From Promethearchaeota archaeon (GTDB taxonomy: Archaea > Asgardarchaeota > Lokiarchaeia > Sigynarchaeales > SOKP01): 20,385 nucleotides of DNA. The DNA lies in contig JAUXAJ010000057.1 of the NCBI GenBank assembly GCA_030620005.1, forward strand, positions 1 to 20,385, read 5' to 3'. The translations under genes were made by a program, and so were the position numbers. Shown here piece by piece: positions 7,846 to 15,951 of this stretch (its first letter is position 1; each line of letters opens with the position of its first letter). The notes beneath the pieces are model-generated. The model was not told the DNA's origin, did no database searches, and worked only from the letters and a program-made list of their open reading frames with translations.

Positions 7846-8100
7846 ATGCTCTTAGGGGAGATTTTAGCAAGTAAAGGACACGTTAAAGAGATTGATCATG
7901 GCAATAAAAAAATCATATTCACTCATGGAATGGAAACCGCAAGTATATTAATTACCACAGGTCAATCTGCTGAATTCAGATATCGATTAGAAATGTTTCA
8001 CATCTCATTCGAGAGACAATTTAAAGACATTTTAAAAGACTGGGACGGTAGAGTAACTGAATTTGCTAAAACTAAAGAGTTAATTAGAAAGTTCTTATAA
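7846..8100 (+). CDS. C-terminal longin/roadblock-like half of the split 7TM protein
   Basis: This 84-residue frame carries the rest of the soluble domain: a helix (MLLGEILASKG), three strands (HVKEIDHG, KKIIFTHGM, ASILITTG) and a long amphipathic helix (EFRYRLEMFHISFERQFKDIL) followed by a short helix. Coding sense continues upstream of its ATG in the same phase (GTAIGGID), so the ATG at 7846 is unlikely to be the ancestral start. However, GGAGG at 7834-7838 sits 7 nt before this ATG and the upstream stop overlaps the spacer, so translation as a separate protein by coupling is possible. It lacks the first two strands of the fold, so alone it would probably need the upstream protein as partner. 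Confidence 0.7.
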   Translation: MLLGEILASKGHVKEIDHGNKKIIFTHGMETASILITTGQSAEFRYRLEMFHISFERQFKDILKDWDGRVTEFAKTKELIRKFL

Positions 8101-8442
8101 TTATATAAATTAATAGAAATTCCGCACTTGAACTTGAAAAAATATATAAAAATCTAAGTACATGAAATCGTGTTGCCCTCAGAATTGCTCTCTAATTTCT
8201 GGAGTTTTTGAATAGAAAATCCTACAAAATTTTGCCACGAATTATTATTTTTACATCATTAATCATTTGATTTAAGAATTAGTACCTTTCTTTTTTTTTT
8301 TTTGCTCTTGAAGATTGATAAGCGAACTCAATGATTTCGTGAATATATTAAGGTTTTAATAAATATTGACCAAAAATTTTTTAATTTTTAGACAACATTG
8401 CTATCTATAGAATTTTGAAAAGAAAATAATTATTAGATTTAA
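8101..8442 (+). other. 342-bp intergenic region
   Basis: No convincing gene was found on either strand. It holds a 13-T run (8291-8303) that may serve as a terminator for the 7TM gene, and the promoter of the DUF1015 gene must lie in its AT-rich right end. Nothing else stands out. Confidence 0.5.
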
Positions 8443-9681
8443 ATGCCGGAACTTATTTCATTAAGATGTTATTATTATCGGGAGGGAAAAGACGAAAATA
8501 AGTTAAAGGAATTAATTGCACCACCCTACGATGTTATTTCAGAAGAAGAAAAGTTCGAACTGAAAAAAAACCAGGATAACATCTGCCACGTTATTCTTCC
8601 AGAAACTTACGAAGCCGCAGGCAAAAAATTAGAAGACATGATAACTAATCAAACTCTCATTACAAATAAAAATAGATGTATTTGCATTTATGGGATAGTT
8701 TATAAAAGACCTGACACTGGAGAATTAATTAGCCGCTACGGCTTCGTAGGATTGTTAAAATTAGTTGAAATCTTTCCGGCGAACGATGGTATAATCCCCC
8801 ACGAGAGCACATTTAAAAAGTATACGGAAGACAGGTATAGTTTAATTAAAGAAACGGATGCGAATTTTTCCCCAATTTTCACAATTTATGATGGGAATGG
8901 TTCTGCTGAAAAAGTAATTAAAAAGTATATAGATAAAAAACAATTTCTTCAAGTAATAGATTCTGACAACTTTATTCACAAAATCTGGGAAGTGTGGAAG
9001 GAAGAAGACGTAGAGGCCATACAAGAAATTGTTAAAAGGAATTCAATCATCATCGCAGACGGACATCACAGGTACATCACGTGCCTTCGTCATAGCAGAC
9101 ATGGTGGTTGCAAATATATAATGGCACTATTCATAGATTTCAACGATCCTGGTCTCATAATCTACACGAGTCATAGGCAAATTCACAAGCTTTTCGTAAA
9201 TGGTGTGGAAGAATTAAAAGAAAAGATTTCTGATAAGTTTGAAGCAATAGACATTGCAAGTTTAATAGACTTGAAAAAAATCATGGTCGAGAATCGAGGA
9301 AATCACGTGTTTGGATGTTATTTTAAAAATAAATATTTGTTCTTGAAATTAAAAGAAAAGATAAAACCCGAAGAAATCATTCATGGGAAACATTCAAAAC
9401 AATGGAAAAATTTAAATCTTCCTATATTGCACAATATCTTATTTAAAGATCTTGGAATTGAAGAAAATGACGTGAGTTTTGTAAAAGGGATCAAGAAGGG
9501 CATTCAAAATGTTGATCGTGAAGAAGAAATTAAAGCCTTATTTATTGTAAATCCAACTTCATTACAAGAAGTGCATGAAATTACCAGACTAGGAGAAATA
9601 ATGCCTCAAAAGTCAACGTATTTTTATCCCAAACCTCTTTCAGGCTTGGTCATACACGTGCATTCTGACGAAATTGAATAA
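8443..9681 (+). CDS. DUF1015 family protein
   Basis: A 412-residue soluble protein with the full set of DUF1015 (COG4198) hallmarks: APPYDVIS at 26-33, PHESTFKKYTEDRYSL at 119-134 (the HE-T...DR signature), NFSPIFTIYD at 141-150, IADGHHRYIT at 204-213, NDPGLIIYTSHR, and the C-terminal MPQKSTYFYPKPLSG at 387-401. Conserved His, Glu, Asp and Arg residues look catalytic, so it is probably an enzyme, but I know no firmly established reaction for this exact family. The family is said to neighbour serine-biosynthesis genes in some bacteria; no such gene lies next to it here, the only SerA-like gene being about 9 kb away. ATG at 8443 fits the family N-terminus. It appears monocistronic. Confidence 0.9.
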   Translation: MPELISLRCYYYREGKDENKLKELIAPPYDVISEEEKFELKKNQDNICHVILPETYEAAGKKLEDMITNQTLITNKNRCICIYGIVYKRPDTGELISRYGFVGLLKLVEIFPANDGIIPHESTFKKYTEDRYSLIKETDANFSPIFTIYDGNGSAEKVIKKYIDKKQFLQVIDSDNFIHKIWEVWKEEDVEAIQEIVKRNSIIIADGHHRYITCLRHSRHGGCKYIMALFIDFNDPGLIIYTSHRQIHKLFVNGVEELKEKISDKFEAIDIASLIDLKKIMVENRGNHVFGCYFKNKYLFLKLKEKIKPEEIIHGKHSKQWKNLNLPILHNILFKDLGIEENDVSFVKGIKKGIQNVDREEEIKALFIVNPTSLQEVHEITRLGEIMPQKSTYFYPKPLSGLVIHVHSDEIE

Positions 9682-9847
9682 ATTTAAAATCCCAATGAGT
9701 CTGGTAGACTTAGTACGAAATATATACTTTTTCTAAGCAAGAAGGCTTTGATTTTTAAATATGAAATCGTCTAAACTTAGTAATAATAAGTGGACATTAC
9801 TTTAAAATAAAAAAAAAATAGTATGGAGAATATATTTTATAGAATAA

Positions 9848-11962
9848 TTACATGTACTTTTCCTTAAACTCCTTTAATTTTGCTTCAATTCCATCAGCAA
9901 CTATCCCAACGATCATTTTATCACCATGGGCTTTTACTTCCAGCGCAAAGTTCTTGAACTGATGAACAGCTGGACCAGGGGGTAAAGTGTCTTTTGCCTC
10001 GTCTAGTATCATACCTAATTGAGTGCCTTTAATTCCTTCTTTCAATTTTTTAAATATGTTATCAAAAACCTCAAGTAATTGCGCCTGTTTTGTAGGACTT
10101 ACTTTTGTTACGGGAGTTTTACTAGGTTCGCCAGCAATAGAGACTGCTTTAGATGCTCCCACTCCACCTCTACCTTTTACAATAACTTGTGGTTCACCTC
10201 GAGGATAATCTCCGGAACCTTGGCAAGAATAATTAATGGTAATTGACTCATTCCCCTTTAATTCAACAATTTCTACATTTAGTTCTGATTCTTCACCAAT
10301 TTTATTGATTTCGTACTTTAGATCTTCAGGATTGAAATCAGTTAGGGTAAATCCAGCGGGAATCTTATCCTTAACAACGATGTTTTCCAGTTCAACATCA
10401 CCCTTGTTTTGAATTCGAACTGAAATGCTGAATTCTCCTTCTACACTACCAGGTTTAATGCTTTTAAGCGTTTTTAATTTTCGTTGAATGTATTTAATCT
10501 TAATTACGGGCTCCTCAGGTGGACTTATGACAAGATCTAAACCCCTTCGTGGAGCATTAGCTTTAATCTCAACTGGAGTGTTATATCGGACTTCAGGTTT
10601 TGGATTCTTAGCAAGAAGAGGATAACTCATTACTAATTTAGAGTTTGGTGGGAGTTGTTTTTCTAAACCATGTAAATCGACGGAAATGGTATGTTTGGTA
10701 TCAGGATTCTGATCTTCAGGTTCAATTACAAATTTTTTAACGAATTCTTGCCGATCTTGAATTTCAATTGAACCTTCTGGATTAGTTACTATCAATTTAA
10801 TTTCTTTTACCAGGGGTGGCATAAAATCAGGTGGAATTTCGTCGCTAATTTGAAGAGCATCTATGCTTGAAGTTCCCGTGTTAGGAATAGAATTTTCAAT
10901 TTTCATATCTGTATTTGCATAAGCGCCCACTTCGGGTGGTATAATTGCTTTATGAACTTCTGAGGCTAAAACGGGATATATAGTGGACTCTTTATTGATC
11001 TCACCAATAACTCTCGTAATTAGTTCGAATAACGGTGTAAATTCGATTTTTGATTCTAATTCTGGGACATTTTCTTCCTCAAGTTTGAAATCAAAATCCC
11101 AAGCATTTCCAGGCTTTAGTTCAACATTTGGAGTTTCTGAAACAACAATCTCACTACCAGTAGCAATTTTATGAGAGACTTTAACGTCTTCTAGTCTAAC
11201 CATGAATTCAGAATCGTTATTAAATTCTACATTATAATCCCAAGTTCCTGGATTAGTCCCCTCATCCCTACTTACTCCGCTCATCGAATCTGTAAGACCT
11301 CGTACTTCAGGATCCATCAATGTTAATTTATAACTGTTAATCAAGTAAAGTACTTTCAAGGCACCAAGAGATTGAGTATTTCTATCGTTTACAGTACCCA
11401 GACATTTTACGTTCAATTCAGCAGTTTCTTTTCCCGCTAAAGAGCCAATTTCCCATAGTAAAACTCTTTTTCCACCTTCTTCCTTTAAATCGGCGTTACC
11501 TAAATTAGGACTCAATATTTCAATATCTTGGAGAATTTCCGGCATTTCTCTTGTAGCTTTTATATCTATAATGGGTAAATCTAATGTATTCGTAAAAGTT
11601 AGTTTTAAATTGCATGAGTTTTTGTTTTGATAAAGAAATGCGTTATTTACGGTATCACCCGTTTGTCTTTCAGTATCAAATGTTTCAACTACTTTTAAGC
11701 ACGCTGCCTTCATGTTTTGAATCTCGTATTCGTCTACATGCTCCTGACCTGGATTCAAAGCTCCACAGCTAACTACTTTTGAAGAAGCAGTAGTATTCAC
11801 TATTTCTTTTAAATCATTTATTAAGTTCCAAAGTCTACTTTTTGAAGATCCATTTTTTACAACAACTTTTCCGTCTCCTTTAATCTCTACTTGTTCCGAC
11901 ATTTGGCCAAGTTTGATATATTCTTTATCTGTAATATCTACAATGATAAGATTTTCTGACAT
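9848..11962 (-). CDS. Large cytosolic multi-beta-sandwich (DUF11/CARDB-like) protein
   Basis: A 704-residue protein that I recognise only by architecture. It has no signal peptide and no membrane segment, so it is probably cytosolic. At least four immunoglobulin-like beta-sandwich units can be seen: about 115-190 (CNLKLTFTNTLDLPIIDIKA to AELNVKCLG), 240-315 (WDYNVEFNNDSEFMVRLEDV), 350-455 (TDMKIENSIPNTGTSSIDALQ) and 505-600 (FSISVRIQNKGDVELENIVV, KDKIPAGFTL, NESITINYSC). The last is a textbook DUF11/CARDB-type unit of the kind normally found on archaeal cell surfaces. Residues 600-625 are a Ser/Thr/Pro/Lys linker and 625-704 form a separate domain with helices (LLEVFDNIFKKLKEGIKG, KLKEFKEKYM) around two strands (FALEVKAHG, KMIVGIVADG). 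The N-terminal ~110 residues are another domain with IKGDGKVVVKNG. Possibly a scaffold or adaptor. Confidence 0.8.
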   Translation of the reverse strand: MSENLIIVDITDKEYIKLGQMSEQVEIKGDGKVVVKNGSSKSRLWNLINDLKEIVNTTASSKVVSCGALNPGQEHVDEYEIQNMKAACLKVVETFDTERQTGDTVNNAFLYQNKNSCNLKLTFTNTLDLPIIDIKATREMPEILQDIEILSPNLGNADLKEEGGKRVLLWEIGSLAGKETAELNVKCLGTVNDRNTQSLGALKVLYLINSYKLTLMDPEVRGLTDSMSGVSRDEGTNPGTWDYNVEFNNDSEFMVRLEDVKVSHKIATGSEIVVSETPNVELKPGNAWDFDFKLEEENVPELESKIEFTPLFELITRVIGEINKESTIYPVLASEVHKAIIPPEVGAYANTDMKIENSIPNTGTSSIDALQISDEIPPDFMPPLVKEIKLIVTNPEGSIEIQDRQEFVKKFVIEPEDQNPDTKHTISVDLHGLEKQLPPNSKLVMSYPLLAKNPKPEVRYNTPVEIKANAPRRGLDLVISPPEEPVIKIKYIQRKLKTLKSIKPGSVEGEFSISVRIQNKGDVELENIVVKDKIPAGFTLTDFNPEDLKYEINKIGEESELNVEIVELKGNESITINYSCQGSGDYPRGEPQVIVKGRGGVGASKAVSIAGEPSKTPVTKVSPTKQAQLLEVFDNIFKKLKEGIKGTQLGMILDEAKDTLPPGPAVHQFKNFALEVKAHGDKMIVGIVADGIEAKLKEFKEKYM

Positions 11963-12102
11963 TTTGACTCATTCTTTTTCATTTTTATGTTTTATTAAAA
12001 AGATTTTTACAAAATGATAATATAGTGTGCAAATATAAATTTTATTTATATGTTAATATTGGGTAAAAACAATTTTATATAAACAATACTAATTTTACTC
12101 AA

Positions 12103-12948
12103 ATGGTTAAAGATATTTTTTGGTCAGTAATTAAAGATTTTAACAAATTAATGAGCGTGGCAATTGAAGGACCGAATTGTATTGATCCTAACATTTGTAA
12201 AGGCGATTGCTGTTCTATTAAAATTGATGTTCCTAAATTATTAGCAAAACGATACATCAAGATGGGATTTGCGTTAAAAAATGACTTCATTAGAGGCGAT
12301 GTTTTTAGTTTTCATTTAAGATTTGACGAGAAAATGGGAAAATGTTTTTTGTTTGATAAAAAAATTAACGGTTGTAGCGTTCATGATTCTGGAATCAAAC
12401 CACCACAGTGTTGGATTTACCCTACAAACTTCTCAATTCCAAAAAATGTGAATGAAGTAAATTGTAAAAGAGCTAAAGGATGGAAAATTATTTATCCTGA
12501 GAAAACCAAAAAAGCCGAAGAATTATTGAAAAAATATGTTTTTTTCTGTCAAATTGAAGCAAAAAAGGAATTAAAAAATATAAATAAGAGAATTGGTAGA
12601 AATTCTTCTAATAAATCCATGGAAAAAGTACGTGATTTAAGAAAAAGGATTCAAGACACGGCTCCATATCAATTAGGTGGTTTTATAGACGCTTGGAATG
12701 AACTTAAAATTTTATCAGCTGAAGGTATCTCCTTACAAATGAAAAAATTTTGCCAAGAATTCAATGCAAAATGTAGTTATATCCTAAATGATAATTTCTT
12801 GGAATGCTCGTCCATTTGTGAAAAAATAGCTGATGAATTAATAAAAGTTATACAAGAAAATTTGTATCATTTCATTAAAACTAATGATCCAGATACAGAT
12901 GGACAATATCCATTATACAAGTTATTTCAATTTGTTTCCAATGAGTAG
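12103..12948 (+). CDS. YkgJ-like cysteine-cluster (zinc/iron-chelating) protein
   Basis: A 281-residue protein with an N-terminal YkgJ/FliB-like metal-binding region. Cys residues at 26, 32, 36 and 37 (NCIDPNICKGDCC), 81 (GKCFLFDKKINGC), 91, 103 (PPQCWIYP) and 121 (VNCKRAKGW) follow the family pattern C...CC...C-x-x-L...C...P-x-x-C...P. The family is thought to bind zinc or an iron-sulfur cluster; function is largely unknown. Residues ~135-281 are a helical extension with a second, irregular Cys set (CQEFNAKC, LECSSIC), longer than a minimal YkgJ protein. The gene is divergent from the beta-sandwich gene over 140 bp of A/T-rich DNA that must hold both promoters (TATA-like TTTATATAAA about 30 nt before the ATG), so the two may be co-regulated. 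Confidence 0.8.
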   Translation: MVKDIFWSVIKDFNKLMSVAIEGPNCIDPNICKGDCCSIKIDVPKLLAKRYIKMGFALKNDFIRGDVFSFHLRFDEKMGKCFLFDKKINGCSVHDSGIKPPQCWIYPTNFSIPKNVNEVNCKRAKGWKIIYPEKTKKAEELLKKYVFFCQIEAKKELKNINKRIGRNSSNKSMEKVRDLRKRIQDTAPYQLGGFIDAWNELKILSAEGISLQMKKFCQEFNAKCSYILNDNFLECSSICEKIADELIKVIQENLYHFIKTNDPDTDGQYPLYKLFQFVSNE

Positions 12949-12986
12949 TATTGAAGAATTTTAGAAAAAATATCTTCTAAATAATA

Positions 12987-13032
12987 TTTGTTTTTTTATA
13001 GGATAAAGGAGTTTGTTTTTTTATAGGATAAA
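12987..13032. repeat. Direct repeat: 21-bp unit twice, 25-bp period
   Basis: A 21-bp sequence (TTTG, seven T, ATA, GGATAAA) occurs exactly at 12987-13007 and 13012-13032, separated by GGAG. It lies between the YkgJ-like gene and the nuclease-fold gene, ending 31 bp before the latter's ATG. The T runs may act as a doubled terminator for the upstream gene. Confidence 0.75.
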
Positions 13033-13063
13033 AAATAAAAAATAAAAAGATTGAGTGTGTCCC

Positions 13064-13435
13064 ATGGAAATAGAAGGAAAAGATTTAAACGCATTAGCAG
13101 AAATGATATTTTCTAAAAAATATGAATACATAAAAGGCCCTTTAAAATATAAAGGAAAATCAGGAAAAACCTGGACATTTAATGCGCTTGTTAAGAGTGC
13201 GGATTCGCTTTTTGGCATTTTTATACGAGATTGGACCCGCGAAATCACCATTACTCAATTACGTCAATTACATAAGGCTTGCGCTGATACTCCGGAAATA
13301 AATGGAGGGATAATGGTCTGTAACTTAATTACAGACTTTTCTCGGGATTTTTGTTCGCAGTTTGGATTACAATTATTATCGAGAGGAAGGTTAATCTCAA
13401 AGATCTTACAAGATAGAAAAAAAGATATAAATTAA
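13064..13435 (+). CDS. Small protein resembling a restriction-endonuclease (PD-(D/E)XK) fold, probably inactive
   Basis: A 123-residue protein from the ATG at 13064; a GTG nine bases upstream (13055) is possible but less likely. The order of elements suggests the Mrr/PD-(D/E)XK fold: a helix (LNALAEMIFSKKYEYI), a strand with TWTFNALVKSAD, the core strand LFGIFIRDWTR, a helix (TQLRQLHKACAD), a strand NGGIMVCNLI, then FSRDFCSQFGLQLLSRGRLISKIL, which matches the A-x-x-x-G-I-x-L-I-x-R-x-x-L-I ending seen in archaeal members. The core strand should carry (D/E)-x-K, but here it reads IFIRDW, with no acidic residue before the basic position, so catalysis is doubtful. It may be a DNA-binding remnant domain. 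This assignment is by pattern only. Confidence 0.65.
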   Translation: MEIEGKDLNALAEMIFSKKYEYIKGPLKYKGKSGKTWTFNALVKSADSLFGIFIRDWTREITITQLRQLHKACADTPEINGGIMVCNLITDFSRDFCSQFGLQLLSRGRLISKILQDRKKDIN

Positions 13436-13612
13436 GGGCTTATCAATAACATAGTGGAGTTTTAGACAAGCATCGTTAATAACGACAATGTGTTAAGTTC
13501 CAATGAAAAAAAGCATCATAAAAAAAAATACATTTTTAGTAAAGCTAGCAAGTGGTAAGCGAATTCTTATTGCTTTTCCCATATCAAAACCATCACATAA
13601 TACACTTCTGAC

Positions 13613-13984
13613 CTACTCAAAATAAAAACGATTTCCTTCTTTCCTATAGTAACTACGATTTAACTTATAACAATCAACGCAGTACCACGCTTTAATATAG
13701 GGATTAAACGTCATATCTTTGTCTGCCACGCCACAAGTAGCACATTTACATATGGAATCATTACGAAAACGTTCAAGCTTGTTCCTTTTTTCGAGAAGTT
13801 TGTGAATTTCATCCCTGTCAACGAGATTACGAGGAGTTCCGTCCTCTTCATATTCGAGTTCTTGAATCTCTTTCCTTATTAAATACCACTTATCAGACAC
13901 CGCCTTTAATAAGACAAGGCGCAGATTATTTCTGAATCTCCTTAACTTTGGGTCCTTGATCTTGATGGTTTTTTTTCGCTTCAT
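13613..13984 (-). CDS. Zinc-ribbon protein with basic helical N-terminus
   Basis: 123 residues from the ATG at 13984; a TTG at 14005 would add seven hydrophobic residues and is less likely. The N-terminal two thirds is strongly basic and helical (MKRKKTIKIKDPKLRRFRNN, EIQELEYEED, EIHKLLEKRNKLERFRND) and probably forms a coiled coil. The C-terminus has a zinc ribbon with C81-x2-C84 and C102-x2-C105 (CATCGVADKD...AWYCVDCYKLN), plus an extra Cys at 79. Nucleic-acid binding is likely. I do not recognise a named family. It begins 25 bp after the stop of a minus-strand coding remnant (14010-14189), so the two may once have been one transcription unit. Confidence 0.78.
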   Translation of the reverse strand: MKRKKTIKIKDPKLRRFRNNLRLVLLKAVSDKWYLIRKEIQELEYEEDGTPRNLVDRDEIHKLLEKRNKLERFRNDSICKCATCGVADKDMTFNPYIKAWYCVDCYKLNRSYYRKEGNRFYFE

Positions 13985-14009
13985 GATTAAAACAAGAAAA
14001 TCCAACTAT

Positions 14010-14189
14010 TTATAATTTACGGAATGTAATTTTATCGGGACATATGAGAGCCATTTGTATTTCGTAATCCTGTTTATCACCGTAAAATCTTTCGGCAGCT
14101 AAAGAGTAATAATCTTTTAAAAATAGAACGGGTCCTAAATTCTTTAATTTTCTTTTTCTAACATTGTAATTCCGCTGGAGGCATATTAA
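14010..14189 (-). pseudogene. Coding remnant, C-terminal fragment or frameshifted small gene
   Basis: The minus strand is open for about 59 codons with strongly protein-like content: it includes KNLGPVLFLKDYYSLAAERF, then a segment with YGDKQDYEIQMALICPD, and ends TFRKL before TAA at 14010-14012. There is no ATG at its beginning, only an internal one. An ATG at 14184 in another phase reads MPPAELQC before a stop (TAG), so a single frameshift near 14160 would restore a gene of about 58 residues. I do not recognise the protein. The remnant ends 25 bp before the zinc-ribbon gene on the same strand. Confidence 0.45.
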
Positions 14190-14376
14190 TCAAATAATTG
14201 TAAGAGATACACCTAGATTAATTTAAGCATCTAGATCAGATCTTCACTGAAAAATTCTTTTAAAAAGATTTAAATTAACTTTTCTTAATTATTATCTCAT
14301 TTAAAAAATGTCAATACTTATGACTGATTTCGTATCAATTTTAGATTACTGATCATATGTATTAAAATTGATTAAT

Positions 14377-15813
14377 TTATAATCCCATTTGTTTCAATTT
14401 TTCTGTGTTATGTAGCGCATCTTCCTTACTTATAGTATACATCACAGCAAATAAAATAGCTCCTGCTATTAATATAAAAAATAGAATTATGCTAATTTGT
14501 ATTAATAATCCCATGAATGCTACATCAGTATGAGTACTAGGGTCACTAGAAACAAAACCCGTATTGATCGATACAATCGCAAATATTAAAGTCTGGATCG
14601 CATAAGAATATGCTGTAAACACCCTTAATACGCCGATATAAGTGCCTTCTTCGCGCTTACCTGATTGAATAACTGCGTTATCAATTGTTTCGGCATTTAT
14701 ATAAATTCCAGTTACTATTACCCCGCCATAGCTAAGTCCTCCAAAAATACACAGGTAATTCAAGAATGAAACTGGTAATAAGAATAACGATAGAAAAAAT
14801 AGACTTAAACAGATTAAACTTATGATCGAACACTTTTTCGCTCCATGCTTTTTAACCAATGGAATGAGAAGCAATGATCCAACAAAAGTCATGATTAGGA
14901 CTATTACAAACGGAAGTATTGCCTCTAAAGAACCGATATCGTAACCAAGTCCATCATAGAAGAAAAAAGGTAATCCGTTTAAAAAACAAATTCCCGCAAC
15001 TGAATATAAAAAGAACATTATAACATACGCCATCCAATTTCTATCCGTAAATATTCGAACTAGCGTTTCTTTAAGTGAGGAGTTGCTCTTGTCACCTCGA
15101 TTTAAGTCTAATTTCGCTCTAAATGCTCTCATCTCTTTATTTTCATGAGCACCATAAGAAAACGGAACTAATATGATGTATGATAAAATAACACATATTA
15201 TTACGGTTCCAATATACGCATTTTGATCATCTTCTCCCCCCAAGCTTCCTATTATTAGAGGAATAGAAATAACCATAAAGACTTGGAAAATAATGCTTAC
15301 AACCTGTCCCGCTCTTATGCTTTTAGAACGCTCGCGTTGTCCTCGGAATAAATCTGGAAACATTGCAGATTGATTAATATCGCTAATCGTTGCCATTGTC
15401 TCGTAAAGGCACATCATTATTAAGAACCAAATTACTGAAAGCATCAAGTTATTTGGATCGTTTACAACAAAAGTAAAAAAACATAAAATCAAGAATATTG
15501 GTTGTAAAATACGACCCGTCATTATCCAAGGAAATCGTTTTCCATATTTTTCAGTAAATCTAGTTGAGCGATCAGCAATATATCCAATTACAGGATCGTT
15601 AAATGCATCAACTGTAGAATATATAAGATATATTATAGAAATAGTAATCTGAGGGAATAATAAAATATGAGCTGCATAATATTGAAGCCTTCCCCACATG
15701 TTTACGATCAATGCTCCAGCCGGACCTCCCATTGCCCACGCCCAATATTTAGCATTTTTGTGAGGCGTTCTACTAACTAAATCGGTGCCGTTCTTTCCTT
15801 CTGATCCAGACAT
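14377..15813 (-). CDS. MFS sugar:cation symporter, GPH/MelB family
   Basis: A 478-residue, 12-helix transporter of the glycoside-pentoside-hexuronide:cation symporter family. The signature after the second helix, TVDAFNDPVIGYIADRS...KYGKRFPWI (about residues 67-97), matches MelB, including the acidic pair D69 and D73 with N72 between them, equivalent to the MelB cation-site residues D55, N58 and D59. This argues for Na+ or H+ coupled uptake of a sugar, glycoside or uronate. It lies downstream of and in the same direction as the aldolase-kinase-dehydrogenase operon, but 628 bp and a repeat separate them, so it has its own promoter and its link to that pathway is inferred. A purine-rich AAAAGGAAG lies 5 nt before ATG and supports the start. 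Confidence 0.9.
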   Translation of the reverse strand: MSGSEGKNGTDLVSRTPHKNAKYWAWAMGGPAGALIVNMWGRLQYYAAHILLFPQITISIIYLIYSTVDAFNDPVIGYIADRSTRFTEKYGKRFPWIMTGRILQPIFLILCFFTFVVNDPNNLMLSVIWFLIMMCLYETMATISDINQSAMFPDLFRGQRERSKSIRAGQVVSIIFQVFMVISIPLIIGSLGGEDDQNAYIGTVIICVILSYIILVPFSYGAHENKEMRAFRAKLDLNRGDKSNSSLKETLVRIFTDRNWMAYVIMFFLYSVAGICFLNGLPFFFYDGLGYDIGSLEAILPFVIVLIMTFVGSLLLIPLVKKHGAKKCSIISLICLSLFFLSLFLLPVSFLNYLCIFGGLSYGGVIVTGIYINAETIDNAVIQSGKREEGTYIGVLRVFTAYSYAIQTLIFAIVSINTGFVSSDPSTHTDVAFMGLLIQISIILFFILIAGAILFAVMYTISKEDALHNTEKLKQMGL

Positions 15814-15818
15814 TTTTT

Positions 15819-15827
15819 CTTCCTTTT
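15819..15827 (-). promoter_or_regulatory. Ribosome-binding site of the GPH symporter
   Basis: On the minus strand AAAAGGAAG ends 5 nt before the ATG at 15813, a plausible Shine-Dalgarno sequence. Confidence 0.45.
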
Positions 15828-15850
15828 GGTGAGCAACTCAATTTTTCATT

Positions 15851-15900
15851 TATTATTTATTAATTATTATTTATTAATTATTATTTATTATTTATTAATA
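15851..15900. repeat. 14-bp A/T tandem repeat, about three copies, upstream of the symporter
   Basis: TATTATTTATTAAT occurs at 15851-15864 and 15865-15878, and its first 12 bases again from 15879, followed by a degenerate TTTATTAATA. The array covers the expected TATA-box region 35-90 bp upstream of the symporter start, so copy-number change could alter its expression. Confidence 0.75.
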
Positions 15901-15951
15901 TTAGAGCAGTATTAAATTTAAAATTTGAAATGTAATGTGTTTTGAGATTTC

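Noticed and set aside
13503..13625. 40-residue plus-strand frame MKKSIIKKNTFLVKLASGKR...
   Set aside because: Short, overlaps the 3' end of the zinc-ribbon gene, and has no ribosome-binding site or recognisable motif; not distinguishable from chance.
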